DNA from: Burkholderiales bacterium
GTDB lineage: Bacteria > Pseudomonadota > Gammaproteobacteria > Burkholderiales > Burkholderiaceae_F
Direction: 5' to 3'
Length of the DNA: 64,000 nucleotides
NCBI GenBank assembly: GCA_020248865.1
Contig: JADCGS010000025.1
Span: 116,596 to 180,595 of the forward strand
Shown one piece after another: positions 47,672 to 56,832 of this stretch. The notes below the pieces were generated by a model. That model saw only the letters and a program-made list of their open reading frames with translations. It ran no database searches and was not told the DNA's origin. The position numbers were made by a program, and so were the translations under genes. The first letter of the stretch is position 1. Each line of letters begins with the position of its first letter.

Positions 47672-50194
47672 TCAGGCTCCGCTCGCGCTCAGTTCGAGTT
47701 CGTAAACCATACCGCGCACGGCGCGATCGAACAGCGGCTCGGCCACCGCAGGCTGCAACTCGCGACGGCGCAGATACTCGCGCAGGGTGTCGGGCGCCAA
47801 CGAGTGCGCATGTCGGCCGTCGGCCGGCGTGAACAGGTACAGGGTCTGCTGGGGACTGACCCAGCGCAGTCGCACCCGCTCGGTGACGTCACCCAGCCGC
47901 AGGTTGAACCAGTCGCCCCGCTTGAAGCCGCCAATCATCTCGTTGAGCTCCTCTTCGTCCAGCAGGTCGATCTCCTCTCCCGTGGTCGCCGGCTTGGGCA
48001 GAAGATTGACGTCGGCCTGGTTTGCCGCGAGCACCTGCTTGACGATGCGCTCGTTCAAGTGAGCCGGAATGTCGCTGCGCGGCGGCGGATCGGTCAGCCC
48101 GTCAAGCTTGATCGCCGCCAAGCGGCTCCTGATCATCGTATCGGCCGCCGGGGCCACTGGCTTGCCGGGAGTGCGGTGCGCAAGCTCGAGCGCCTTGACC
48201 GCCTCGGCGTGCGAGTTCATGAGGCGGCCGAAGAACTCCTTCATGCTCTCTTTGGGCCAGTCAATCAGCGCCAGCCCCTCGCGCAGGACCGTGAGAACCG
48301 GCGGAATCGTGTTGACCAGACGCTTGCGCTCCTCCGGAGACAGCTTCGGCTGCACGCTCCACACGAGGTCGGGCACGATCACCATGAACTTGTGCATGGC
48401 CTTCGCATCCTCAGGATTGCGAAGCTGCGAGGCAACCATGACACGCACCCAGGTCTCGAGCAGGAACTCGCGCAGGTAGGACTCGATCTGCAAACCCTCG
48501 AACAGGCCGCGCACCTGGATCATCGTATTGATGGCCATGATCTCGCGGTTCTCGGCCTCGGCGAGGGCCTTCTTCGCGCGCGTCACCGGATCATCGTCGC
48601 GGGTGTGCTCTTCCGCCAGGTAACGCTCGAAGCCCTCGAGCGCCGACTCGAAGGGCGTCGACCCCGTCTCGGCCGACGACAGCACCGCGTGCACCGCCCT
48701 TTGCACCTCGGCGAGGTAACGCTGATTCTCCTGGCCCTCGCTGGTCCAGCCGATCGATGTGCTGGCGATCCGGTCGATCAGGGTGCGCGCGGGCTGGTCC
48801 GGTGCGACGAACAGTTCCGGATCCGTCAGCGCCACCGTAATCATCGGGAACTGCAACCGCTGCAGCGCCTCCTTGATTGGCTGCGGCACATGCCGATCCT
48901 GATTGATGCGCTCGAACAGCAGCCCGACGATCTCGATCGTCAACTTGTCGACCTGCTCATTGGCCTTGTCAACCAGCTTGCCGCGCAGTTGGGCGTTGTC
49001 GATCGAGGCATCCGGCGCCGGCTGGCCCTGTTGCACCGCGGTCATCGCTAGCGCACCGAGCTTCTGGATCTCGGCGATTGCCGACAGAAGGTCGACTTGA
49101 ACGACATGCGGCGCACCGCGGGCGCCCGCTTCGGCGATCCCGGCAGGCAACTGGCCGCCGAACAGCAGCCCGGCTGCCACCGGGGGTAACGGCAACTCGG
49201 CGCCCGCCTCGCTCACCGGCACACCACCCACGGGCAAGGCGCCCGACGCAGCCCCGGCCGGCGGCTGCGCGCCGACGGAAACGGCCACGCCGCCGACCGG
49301 CGCGCCCGGCAGCGACATTGCGCCGACCGGCATCGAGGCCAGATTCAATCGCTGGTACAGGGCCGCCAGCAACTGCTCGGCTCCGGCAACCGACATCCCA
49401 CCACCGCCACCGCCGTTGCCGCCAGCTGCTGCCGCATGCGCCCGGGTTACGGCCACACCACCCTGCGTCGCACGGCCACGCACGGTGTTGCGCCAGACCG
49501 ACAACGGCGCCACTTCCGCAACGTAGCCCCGCCCTTCGAGGTGACGGTCGAGTTCCTCGTAGACCTTGACCAACGGCTGGGTCATCGGACCATCGAAGCG
49601 CGGCAAGAACTCCACCAGTTCCTGCTCGGACAGCGTGTCCAGTTGCTTGATCGCCCGGTGCAGCGCACGAAAGAACAGCACCGGCCGGAACGGAGACTCA
49701 GCCTCGCGGATCTCGATCTCGCGCACCAAGCTTGCCACGCGCAGCTTCAGGTTCGTGTAGTGCTCGTCGACCGAGTTGAGCGCGCGCGAGGCAGACGCCT
49801 CGACCAGCGTCGACAGTTCCATGGCCCCATACTCGACAAGGCTCAGGGCAGCGCGCGACTTGGCTGCGGGTTTGTCATCGACCCGTTGTTCCGCGAAGTC
49901 GTCGAGCGCTCTGGTGAACTCTTCGCGTAGCGCCTTCTCGTAACGTTCGATGATCGCCTCAGACTGCACGAGCAGTCGCCTGGCGGGCTTGTTGAGATCT
50001 TCGTTGATGTCCTTGGCAGCGGTTCCCACCGCCTCGCGGACCACCGTGATCATCCGCGCGCCCAAAATGCGCCACATGGGTGCCCAGCATCCCTCCAGCA
50101 CCTTGCGGGCATCGGCGCGACGCCGCGGCAATCGCGGCGCGTCACCGGGGCCCATGGTGCTGGCAACGAGGGTCCTGAGTTCCTTGGAGGTCAT
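47672..50194 (-). CDS. DUF1631 family protein, paralogue A
   Basis: The 840-residue protein parallels paralogue B along its whole length. It has an N-terminal helical region, a Gly/Ala/Pro-rich linker (about 250-370, with a run of glycines), and the central 'KLTIEIVGLLFERINQDRHVPQPIKEALQRLQFPM' block in pieces. 'LFVAPDQPARTLIDRIASTSIGW' follows, and the C-terminal 'FKRGDWFNLRLGDVTERVRLRW' plus 'SPQQTLYLFTPADG' matches B. It is the first gene of a minus-strand run of four. It shares no enzyme motif that I can see. Duplication of a long unknown gene around a SpeE-like gene suggests a heteromeric partnership. Confidence 0.88.
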   Translation of the reverse strand: MTSKELRTLVASTMGPGDAPRLPRRRADARKVLEGCWAPMWRILGARMITVVREAVGTAAKDINEDLNKPARRLLVQSEAIIERYEKALREEFTRALDDFAEQRVDDKPAAKSRAALSLVEYGAMELSTLVEASASRALNSVDEHYTNLKLRVASLVREIEIREAESPFRPVLFFRALHRAIKQLDTLSEQELVEFLPRFDGPMTQPLVKVYEELDRHLEGRGYVAEVAPLSVWRNTVRGRATQGGVAVTRAHAAAAGGNGGGGGGMSVAGAEQLLAALYQRLNLASMPVGAMSLPGAPVGGVAVSVGAQPPAGAASGALPVGGVPVSEAGAELPLPPVAAGLLFGGQLPAGIAEAGARGAPHVVQVDLLSAIAEIQKLGALAMTAVQQGQPAPDASIDNAQLRGKLVDKANEQVDKLTIEIVGLLFERINQDRHVPQPIKEALQRLQFPMITVALTDPELFVAPDQPARTLIDRIASTSIGWTSEGQENQRYLAEVQRAVHAVLSSAETGSTPFESALEGFERYLAEEHTRDDDPVTRAKKALAEAENREIMAINTMIQVRGLFEGLQIESYLREFLLETWVRVMVASQLRNPEDAKAMHKFMVIVPDLVWSVQPKLSPEERKRLVNTIPPVLTVLREGLALIDWPKESMKEFFGRLMNSHAEAVKALELAHRTPGKPVAPAADTMIRSRLAAIKLDGLTDPPPRSDIPAHLNERIVKQVLAANQADVNLLPKPATTGEEIDLLDEEELNEMIGGFKRGDWFNLRLGDVTERVRLRWVSPQQTLYLFTPADGRHAHSLAPDTLREYLRRRELQPAVAEPLFDRAVRGMVYELELSASGA

Positions 50195-50320
50195 TCGGGC
50201 AGTTTCCGCAGCGTTCGACGCTTACGCTCTCCGCGCGAATTGTGCCTTACGAACGGATGGCTCAAGAGCCAAACAGCGGCGCGGTCGACCACCATTTCAT
50301 CTAGCGGGCAGATCCGCCCG

Positions 50321-50812
50321 TCAAGGCCTGACCCACTGGCGGATGGCCGATCGCCACGCAGCCAGCTTTCGGTCGAAGCAGCACCCGGCGTACGCCGCAC
50401 TGCTCGACGGAAGCACGGCAAGCCGATAGCCGGGTGCGGCCACGGCTCCCTGCTGGCGCGCGGCCAGTGCGCCATTGAAGAGCACGACCTGCAGCCGCGG
50501 CGCGAGCTGTCGCAGACGCATCACGTCATTGCGCTCAGCCTTTCGAATGGCGGCGTCCAAGCTGCCCTGCCGCGTGCAGGTTCGCACCACATCCCACAGG
50601 CCCACGCCGCGGTCGGCCAACCGCGCGAGCCGATCACGGTAGGGCAAGTGCACCAGCAGTTCGACCAGCGCGCAACTGAGCAGCGGCCAAAACTGATTCG
50701 TCGGATGGCCGTAATACTGCTGCCTGGCAAGCGACCGCTCGCCCGGGAAGCTGCCAAGGATCAGGCAGCGGGTCCAGGCGTCAATGACGGGGGGCAGGCC
50801 CTGCAGGCGCAT
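50321..50812 (-). CDS. DNA-deoxyinosine glycosylase (uracil-DNA glycosylase superfamily)
   Basis: The 163-residue protein opens with the family signature 'CLILGSFPGERSLARQQYYG' followed by 'HPTNQFWPLL', ahead of 'GVGLWDVVRTCTRQGSLDAAI' and the C-terminal 'LPSSSAAYAG' loop. This pattern is that of the small hypoxanthine-DNA glycosylases, which excise deamination products such as hypoxanthine to start base excision repair. In the common UDG layout 'GSFP' and 'LPSSS' frame the base-binding pocket. It lies 36 bp after htpG on the same strand. Confidence 0.88.
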   Translation of the reverse strand: MRLQGLPPVIDAWTRCLILGSFPGERSLARQQYYGHPTNQFWPLLSCALVELLVHLPYRDRLARLADRGVGLWDVVRTCTRQGSLDAAIRKAERNDVMRLRQLAPRLQVVLFNGALAARQQGAVAAPGYRLAVLPSSSAAYAGCCFDRKLAAWRSAIRQWVRP

Positions 50813-50848
50813 GGGGCGATGACGCCGCCTGCCTCGGGCATGACGGCA

Positions 50849-52774
50849 TCATTTGACTTCCAGCAGCATCGCATTGAGCCGCCGCACGAACGCGGCCGGA
50901 TCGTCGAGCTGGCCGCCTTCGGCCAGCAGGGACTGCTCGAGCAGCAGGGCGGCCCAGTCGGCCAGCCGGGCATCCTCGTACTTGAGCCGTTGCACCAGCG
51001 GGTGCGTCGGGTTGAGCTCGAGGATCGGCTTGGAGTCCGGCGCTTTCTGCCCGGCCGACTTCAGCAGACGCTGCAGGTGCTGGCTCATGGCGTCGCGGTC
51101 GACCACCACGCAGGCCGGCGAATCGGTCAGTCGCAGGGTGACGCGCACCTCCTTGACGCGCTCGCCCAGCGCGTCCTTCACCCGGCTCACCAGCTCCTTG
51201 TACTCGTCGGCAACCTTGGCCTGCTCCTCCTTCTCGGCCGCATCGGCCAGCTCGCCGAGGTCCAGATCGCCCTTGGCCACCGACACCAGCTCATGGCCCT
51301 CGTACTCGCGCAGGAAGCTCAACATCCACTCGTCCACGCGGTCCGTCAGCAGCAGCACCTCGACACCCTTCTTGCGGAAGATCTCCAGGTGCGGGCTTGC
51401 CTTGGCGGCCTCTACCGTGTCGGCCGTCACATAGTAGATGGCCTTCTGCACGACCTTGTCGCCATCCTTCTTCATACGGCCCACGTAGTCGGCCAGCGAG
51501 ACGGCCTGCTCGTCGGTGCTGTTCGCGTGGCCCGAGGAGGCAAAGCGCAGCAGCTTCGTAATCCGCTCGCGGTTGGCAGAGTCGTCGCCCAGGCCTTCCT
51601 TCAGGACCTGGCCGAACTCGCTCCAGAACCGCGCGTAATCCTCCCTGCGGTTCTCGGCCAGGTCCTCCAGCAGCGACAGGACCCGCTTGGTCGAGCCTTC
51701 GCGGATCGCCTTCACGTCTCGCGACTCCTGCAGGATCTCGCGCGAAACGTTCAGCGGCAGGTCGGACGAGTCGATCACGCCGCGCACGAACCGCAGGTAC
51801 GGCGACAGAAGTTGCTCGGCGTCGTCCATGATGAACACACGCTTCACGTACAGCTTCACGCCCCGTTTGCCGTTGCGGTCCCACAGATCGAACGGCGCCC
51901 GCGCGGGGATGTAGAGCAACTGAACGTACTCGCTCTTGCCCTCGACGCGGTTGTGGGTCCATGCCAGCGGCTCGCCGAAGTCGTGGCTGACGTGCTTGTA
52001 GAAGCCCTTGTACTGCTCCTCGCTGATGTCGCCCTTGGCGCGCGCCCACAGCGCGTTGGCCTGGTTGACGGTCTCCAGTTCGTCCTTGAGCACCTGCTCC
52101 TTCTTCTCCGCGTCCCACTCCTCCTTGGCCATGCGGATCGGCGTGGCGATGTGGTCCGAGTACCTGGTCAGGATCGACTTCAGGCGCCAGGTCGACAGCA
52201 GCTCATCCTCGCCCTCCTTCAGGTGCAGGATCACGTCAGTGCCCTGCTCGCTGCGCCGGGCCGGCTCGATCGTGAAGTCGCCGGCGCCGGCACTTTCCCA
52301 CTGGATCGCCTCCTCCTCGGCCAGGCCGGCGCGGCGCGACAGCACCGTGACCTTGTCGGCGACGATGAAGCTGGAATAAAAGCCCACGCCGAACTGGCCG
52401 ATCAGCTGGGCGTCCTTCTTCTGGTCGCCCGTCAACTGCGCGAAGAACTCGCGGGTGCCGCTCTTGGCGATGGTGCCCAGATGGCTGATCGCCTCCTCGC
52501 GACTCATGCCGACCCCATTGTCGGAGATCGTCAGGGTGCGGGCGGCCTTGTCGAAGGCCACTCGGATGGCCAGCTCGGTGCCGGCGGCCAGCAGATCGGG
52601 CCGGGCGATCGCCTCGAAGCGCAACTTGTCGCACGCGTCCGACGCATTGCTGACCAGCTCGCGCAGGAAGATCTCCTTGTTGCTGTACAGCGAGTGGATC
52701 ATGAGGTGCAGCAACTGCTTCACCTCGGCCTGGAAGCCCATCGTCTGCTTGATTTGCGTATCGGGTGCGCCCAT
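50849..52774 (-). CDS. htpG: Molecular chaperone HtpG (Hsp90)
   Basis: HtpG is the bacterial Hsp90, an ATP-dependent dimeric chaperone. The 641-residue protein has the ATPase domain with '[16 protein letters not shown]', '[16 protein letters not shown]' and '[11 protein letters not shown]', then '[19 protein letters not shown]' of the middle domain. The C-terminal dimerisation domain lacks any signal or extra sequence. The ATG at 52774 has AGGAG nine bases upstream, while the frame upstream is open only by chance. A sigma-32-type promoter sits 49-77 bp upstream. Confidence 0.97.
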   Translation of the reverse strand: MGAPDTQIKQTMGFQAEVKQLLHLMIHSLYSNKEIFLRELVSNASDACDKLRFEAIARPDLLAAGTELAIRVAFDKAARTLTISDNGVGMSREEAISHLGTIAKSGTREFFAQLTGDQKKDAQLIGQFGVGFYSSFIVADKVTVLSRRAGLAEEEAIQWESAGAGDFTIEPARRSEQGTDVILHLKEGEDELLSTWRLKSILTRYSDHIATPIRMAKEEWDAEKKEQVLKDELETVNQANALWARAKGDISEEQYKGFYKHVSHDFGEPLAWTHNRVEGKSEYVQLLYIPARAPFDLWDRNGKRGVKLYVKRVFIMDDAEQLLSPYLRFVRGVIDSSDLPLNVSREILQESRDVKAIREGSTKRVLSLLEDLAENRREDYARFWSEFGQVLKEGLGDDSANRERITKLLRFASSGHANSTDEQAVSLADYVGRMKKDGDKVVQKAIYYVTADTVEAAKASPHLEIFRKKGVEVLLLTDRVDEWMLSFLREYEGHELVSVAKGDLDLGELADAAEKEEQAKVADEYKELVSRVKDALGERVKEVRVTLRLTDSPACVVVDRDAMSQHLQRLLKSAGQKAPDSKPILELNPTHPLVQRLKYEDARLADWAALLLEQSLLAEGGQLDDPAAFVRRLNAMLLEVK

Positions 52775-52822
52775 GGGGCCGGCTCCTGGAGTGACGGAAA
52801 ACAAAGATCAACTGCGGCGGGG

Positions 52823-52850
52823 ATATCGGGGCTGGCGGGGGGGTTTCAAG
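52823..52850 (-). promoter_or_regulatory. Sigma-32 (heat-shock) promoter of htpG
   Basis: On the minus strand CTTGAAA (52850-52844) is followed after 12 bases by CCCCGATAT (52831-52823). The consensus is CTTGAAA - 11 to 16 - CCCCATNT. Start of transcription near 52816 would give a leader of about 42 nt. The -35 ends exactly where a 12-bp minisatellite begins. Confidence 0.75.
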
Positions 52851-52982
52851 CCCTGTTGCCGGCCCTGTTGCCGGCCCTGTTGCCGGCCCTGTTGCCGGCC
52901 CTGTTGCCGGCCCTGTTGCCGGCCCGGTTGCTGGCCCGGTTGCTGGCCTTGTCGCAGGCCCGGTTGCCGGCCTCGTTGCCGG
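52851..52982. repeat. 12-bp minisatellite upstream of htpG
   Basis: Eleven tandem copies of a 12-mer run from 52851. Six are perfect CCCTGTTGCCGG and five are diverged (CCCGGTTGCTGG twice, CCTTGTCGCAGG, CCCGGTTGCCGG, CCTCGTTGCCGG), with a decayed twelfth. It fills much of the 391-bp gap between the divergent genes htpG and the aldolase. The rest of the gap (52983-53165) has no recognised feature. Translated in frame it would be a four-residue repeat, but there is no start signal. Confidence 0.95.
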
Positions 52983-53165
52983 TCCGCTGCCCGCCCACGG
53001 CCAGCCGCCCTCCACCGGACTTGCTAACGTCTCTCCCCTCGCGCCGCTCCGCCCGCCTGCCGGCAGACGCCTGATGCACCGCCCTGAGCACCGCCCCGCG
53101 CACCGCCCGATGAACGTCCCGCAGCAGCGCCCTACCTGCGACCGCCGCCGCCCGGGGGACCGCTG

Positions 53166-53927
53166 ATGCGCCCCAACCGCCTGCGCGAGATCTGGGCCGC
53201 CGGAGGTACCGCGTTCAACGGCTGGCTCGCCCTGCCCTGCAGCGTGGCTGCCGAGACGATGGCGCACCAGGGCTGGGACAGCCTGACGGTGGACCTGCAG
53301 CACGGCCTCGTCGATGACCGGGCCATGGTGCCGATGCTGCAGGCCATTAGCACCACCTCCACGGTGCCCATCGTGCGCGTGCCCTGGCTGGAGCCCGGCA
53401 TCCTCATGAAGGCGCTCGATGCCGGCGCCTACGGCGTCATCTGCCCGATGGTCAACACCCGCGCCGATGCCGAGGCCTTCGTCCGCTGGACCACCTATGC
53501 GCCGCGCGGCAGCCGCAGCTTCGGCCCGCTGCGGGCCCTGCTGTACGCCGGCGCCGACTACCCGCGCGAGGCCGATCGCACCATCGTGCGTTTTGCCATG
53601 ATCGAGACCGCGCAGGCGCTCGGCGAGCTCGACGCCATCCTCGCGGTCGAAGGCCTCGATGCAATCTACGTCGGGCCCTCGGATCTGTCGCTGTCGCTGG
53701 GCTGCCGGCCGGTGATCGACGATGTCGACCCGCGCGCCGCCAAGGCCATCGCCCACATCGCCGCCCGCGCCCAGGCGCACGGCGTGGTCGCCGGCATTCA
53801 CAACAACAGCGCCGCGCAGGCCCTGGCGCGGCAGAAACTCGGCTACCGCTTCCTGACCGGCGGCACCGACACGCGGATGCTGGCCACCGCCTCGCAGCAG
53901 GCGCTGGCGGCCTTGCGCGGCAAGTAG
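53166..53927 (+). CDS. HpcH/HpaI-family aldolase
   Basis: The 253-residue class II aldolase has 'FNGWLALPCSVAAETMAHQGWDSLTVDLQHG', in which the catalytic His and the metal-binding Asp lie. It continues with 'VPIVRVPWLEPG', 'LDAGAYGVICPMVNT' and 'MIETAQALGELDAILAVEGLDAIYVGPSDLSLSLG' in pieces. This is the pattern of the pyruvate-dependent aldolases that cleave 4-hydroxy-2-oxo acids, as in the homoprotocatechuate and sugar acid pathways. No partner pathway genes are adjacent, so the substrate is open. It diverges from htpG. Confidence 0.92.
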   Translation: MRPNRLREIWAAGGTAFNGWLALPCSVAAETMAHQGWDSLTVDLQHGLVDDRAMVPMLQAISTTSTVPIVRVPWLEPGILMKALDAGAYGVICPMVNTRADAEAFVRWTTYAPRGSRSFGPLRALLYAGADYPREADRTIVRFAMIETAQALGELDAILAVEGLDAIYVGPSDLSLSLGCRPVIDDVDPRAAKAIAHIAARAQAHGVVAGIHNNSAAQALARQKLGYRFLTGGTDTRMLATASQQALAALRGK

Positions 53928-53930
53928 ACG

Positions 53931-54007
53931 GGCTTGGACTCGGCTTGGACTCGGCTTGGACTCGGCTTGGACTCGGCTTGGACTCGGCTTGGACTCGGCT
54001 TGGACTC
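53931..54007. repeat. 11-bp minisatellite, seven perfect copies
   Basis: GGCTTGGACTC is repeated seven times without a single mismatch, beginning three bases after the aldolase stop and ending 63 bp before the stop of the convergent transporter gene. Perfect copies imply recent expansion or active homogenisation. Confidence 0.97.
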
Positions 54008-54070
54008 GGCCCGGGCCGCAGCCGTGCAGACCCGGCCGGCCCGACCACCCGCCGGCCTGCGGGCCCGTCG

Positions 54071-55045
54071 TCAGGTCGGTTGCGCCGGCGGCTGCGGCCG
54101 TTCGCGCAAGGCCCAGAACACGCCCGCCACCAGCAGCCCGATGCCGGCCGCGCTGGCCGCCCCGGGCGCCTGCCCGCGCAGCAAATAGGCGTAACCGAGC
54201 GCCGCCAGCGTCTCGAACACGATGAGTTGCCCGGCCAGCGTGGTCGGCAGCCGCTGGCTGGCCTCGTTCCAGCACAGCGTACCGACCCAGGAAGCCAGCA
54301 GGCCGATCGCCAGCATGAGCGCGACGAACTCGCCCGGCGTGGGGCCCAGTGGCCAGTCGAAGCGCAGCCCGCCGGTGGCCCCGTCCCAGGCCAGCAGCAC
54401 GAGGAGTCCGGCCAGCGCCAGCGGCAGGGTGGCCACGCCCTGCGCCGTGGCCCACACCCGCGGGCTGCGGTCCGGGTGCGCGCGCAGCCAGTCCGCATTG
54501 CGGATCGGGTACCAGGTCCAGCACACCACCGCCCCGACCGCCAGCAGCGCGCCGAGCACATAGTCGCCCTCGTCCATCGCCGGGGCCGCGCGCCACAGCG
54601 CGAGCTCCTCATGGTGGACGAGCGCGATGCCGGCCACGATCAGCAGCAGCGACGGCGCCAGCCGGCGCCAGGGCAGCCGGCCTTCGCGCCGCCGCGTCGG
54701 GTCCGCGCGGCGCAGGTTGGAGACGATCGCAATCACCACCGGCAGCGTGCCGATGATCATGGTCGGCAGCGGCCCGCCGGCGCGCTGGATGGCAGCCGCC
54801 AGCAAGACGTAGTACAGCAGGTTGCCGATCAGCGCGAGCCGGGCCGCCTCGGCCCAGTCGGCCCGGGTCAGTTCGCGCAGGCGGCGCCAGTCGATGAGCG
54901 CCAGCGGCAGCGCGACCAGCCCGAAGGCCAGGTAGCGGGCGACCGACAGCAGCGCCGCCGGATACTCGGGCAGCAGCAGCGGCGCGACGAAGACCAGGCC
55001 CCACAGCAGCCCCGCCGCGAGCGCAAACAGCACGCCGGCGGTCAT
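54071..55045 (-). CDS. EamA/DMT-family transporter
   Basis: The 324-residue integral membrane protein has about ten hydrophobic helices in two EamA halves ('GLLWGLVFVAPLLLPEYPAAL' at the start in pieces; second half from about residue 165). Typical DMT marks are 'AGGPLPTMIIGTLPVVIAIV' and 'NEASQRLPTTLAGQLIVFETL'. It is an inner-membrane exporter of metabolites, often amino acids or nucleosides. Its start overlaps the stop of the upstream ABC gene (ATGA), so the transporter is translated together with the ABC exporter. Confidence 0.9.
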   Translation of the reverse strand: MTAGVLFALAAGLLWGLVFVAPLLLPEYPAALLSVARYLAFGLVALPLALIDWRRLRELTRADWAEAARLALIGNLLYYVLLAAAIQRAGGPLPTMIIGTLPVVIAIVSNLRRADPTRRREGRLPWRRLAPSLLLIVAGIALVHHEELALWRAAPAMDEGDYVLGALLAVGAVVCWTWYPIRNADWLRAHPDRSPRVWATAQGVATLPLALAGLLVLLAWDGATGGLRFDWPLGPTPGEFVALMLAIGLLASWVGTLCWNEASQRLPTTLAGQLIVFETLAALGYAYLLRGQAPGAASAAGIGLLVAGVFWALRERPQPPAQPT

Positions 55046-56832
55046 TCGCCGATCTGCTGCAGCAGGTACAGGCGCTGGTAGATGCCGCCGTCGATGCCCA
55101 TCAGCTCCTCATGCGTGCCCTGCTCGGCCACGCGGCCGTGGTTCAGGACATAGATGCGGTCGGCGGCGCGGATCGTCGACAGCCGATGGGCGATGGCGAT
55201 CACCGTGGTGCGGCCGCGCAGCCCGGCCAGGGCCTGCTGCACCCGCTGCTCGGTCTGGCTGTCGATGCGCGAGGTGGCCTCGTCGAGGAACAGAACGCGC
55301 GGCGCGCCCGCCAGCGCACGCGCCACCGCCAGCAGTTGCTTCTGGCCTGCCGACAGGCGCACGCCGCCTTCGCCGAGCGGCGTGTCGTAGCCCTGCTCGA
55401 GCGCGCCGATCACGTCATGCACGCGCGCCGCCCGCGCCGCCGCCTCGATCCGCTCGGCCGGCAGGCCGCGACCCATGTCGATGTTCTCGCGCGCGCTGGC
55501 CCCCAGCAGGAACGGCTCCTGCGGCACCAGCCCGACCTCGGCGCGGAACTGCGCGTCGCCGATCGTCGCCAGCGGAATGCCGTCGATTTCGATGCGGCCG
55601 ACCTGCGGCGCATAGAAGCGCAGCAGCAGCGACAGCAGCGTCGACTTGCCGCTGCCGGTGTGGCCGACGATACCGACGAAGCTGCCGGCCTCGGCGGTGA
55701 AGCTCAGGTCGTGCAGCACCGGCTCGGCCGGGTCGTAGCCGAACGTGACCTCGCGCGCCTGAACCCGGCCGCGCTCGATGCGCCGCTGGTGCACCACCTG
55801 CGGCGCCTGGCCCTCGGCCAGCAGGGTGTTGACGCGCGCCGCGGCGATGATCGCCTGCTGGACCAGCGAGAACTGCATGGTGATCTGGATCAGCGGGTCG
55901 GCCACGCGCGAGACGTAGGCGATGAAGGCGTACAGCAGCCCCACCTCGATCACCGCCACCGTCTTGACCCCGGCCACCGCGACCACCAGCGCGATCAGCA
56001 GCACCGTGCACAGGTCCAGCGCCGGCCGCAGCAGCCAGGCGTTGGCGCGGATCTCGCCCATCCGCGCCCGGTAGTGCGCCTCGTTGGTGGCGGCAAAGCG
56101 GGCGCGGAAGCGCGGCGCGCTGCCGGCCGCCTGCAGCACGCTCATGCCGTTGATGCCCTCGGCCACCTGGGCGTTGATGTCGCTGCGCAGTTCGCGCGAG
56201 CGCGTGACCGCCAGCGCCGACAGCCGCTGGTAGCCGACCACGATGGCCGCCGTGGCCGGCAGCAGCAGCAGCATGATCAGCATCAGCCGCCAGTCCAGCC
56301 AGGCCATCGCCAGCACCACGCCGAACAGCACCGTCACGCCATACAGCACCTCGAACAGCACCTGCGTGAACAGCTGGCGCACCTGCTCGGTGTCATTGGT
56401 GATGCGGCTCACCAGTTGCCCGGTGATGGCCTTGTCGAAGTAGGCCACCGGTAGCCGCAGCACATGGCCGTAGACGCTCTCGCGCAGCCGCAGCACCGAG
56501 CGGGTCGACAACCCCGACAGCCGCAGCAACTGGTAGTAGCGGATGATCGTCGCGACCCAGCCGGTCACGAGGTAGCCGCCGATCAGCAGCGCCGCCTGGG
56601 TCCAGTCGAGAGTGCCCGGCACCAGCTGCTCGTCGATGAAGATCTTGCCCAGCACCGGGCCGGCCGCCTCCAGCACGCCGGCCACCGCCAGCCACAACAC
56701 CACCCAGACCAGTTGCTTGCGGTCCGGCCGCGCCGCGCGCCACAGCAGCGCCAGCGCGCTGCGCCGGTCGGCCGCGGCCACCGGCCGCAGGTCCTCGTGA
56801 TCGCGCGCGGGCGTGGCGGCGGCAGCGCTCAC
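55042..56832 (-). CDS. ABC exporter, permease-ATPase fusion (MdlB-like)
   Basis: The 596-residue half-transporter has six membrane helices (about 40-330). The nucleotide-binding domain has Walker A 'GHTGSGKSTL', Q-loop 'VGLVPQEPFLLG', ABC signature 'LSAGQKQLLAVARAL', Walker B 'VLFLDEATSRID' and H-loop 'IAIAHRLSTI'. Note LSAGQ in place of LSGGQ. The GTG at 56832 overlaps the stop of the upstream gene (GTGA) and has GAGGAG upstream. With that gene it forms a heterodimer of the MdlAB type. Cargo is unknown. Confidence 0.92.
   Translation of the reverse strand: MSAAAATPARDHEDLRPVAAADRRSALALLWRAARPDRKQLVWVVLWLAVAGVLEAAGPVLGKIFIDEQLVPGTLDWTQAALLIGGYLVTGWVATIIRYYQLLRLSGLSTRSVLRLRESVYGHVLRLPVAYFDKAITGQLVSRITNDTEQVRQLFTQVLFEVLYGVTVLFGVVLAMAWLDWRLMLIMLLLLPATAAIVVGYQRLSALAVTRSRELRSDINAQVAEGINGMSVLQAAGSAPRFRARFAATNEAHYRARMGEIRANAWLLRPALDLCTVLLIALVVAVAGVKTVAVIEVGLLYAFIAYVSRVADPLIQITMQFSLVQQAIIAAARVNTLLAEGQAPQVVHQRRIERGRVQAREVTFGYDPAEPVLHDLSFTAEAGSFVGIVGHTGSGKSTLLSLLLRFYAPQVGRIEIDGIPLATIGDAQFRAEVGLVPQEPFLLGASARENIDMGRGLPAERIEAAARAARVHDVIGALEQGYDTPLGEGGVRLSAGQKQLLAVARALAGAPRVLFLDEATSRIDSQTEQRVQQALAGLRGRTTVIAIAHRLSTIRAADRIYVLNHGRVAEQGTHEELMGIDGGIYQRLYLLQQIGE

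Noticed and set aside
52851..52982. The 12-bp array as a CRISPR or coding repeat
   Set aside because: There are no spacers between units and no cas genes, and no start codon with a ribosome site leads into it. A minisatellite fits better.
50240..53074. A 944-codon open frame antisense to htpG and the neighbouring glycosylase gene
   Set aside because: It runs opposite to well-supported genes, has no start signal or known domain, and is Arg/Pro/Leu-rich. Long antisense frames are expected in DNA this rich in GC.
53931..54007. The 11-bp array as part of the aldolase reading frame
   Set aside because: The aldolase stop TAG at 53925-53927 lies before the array and its product has a normal C-terminus.
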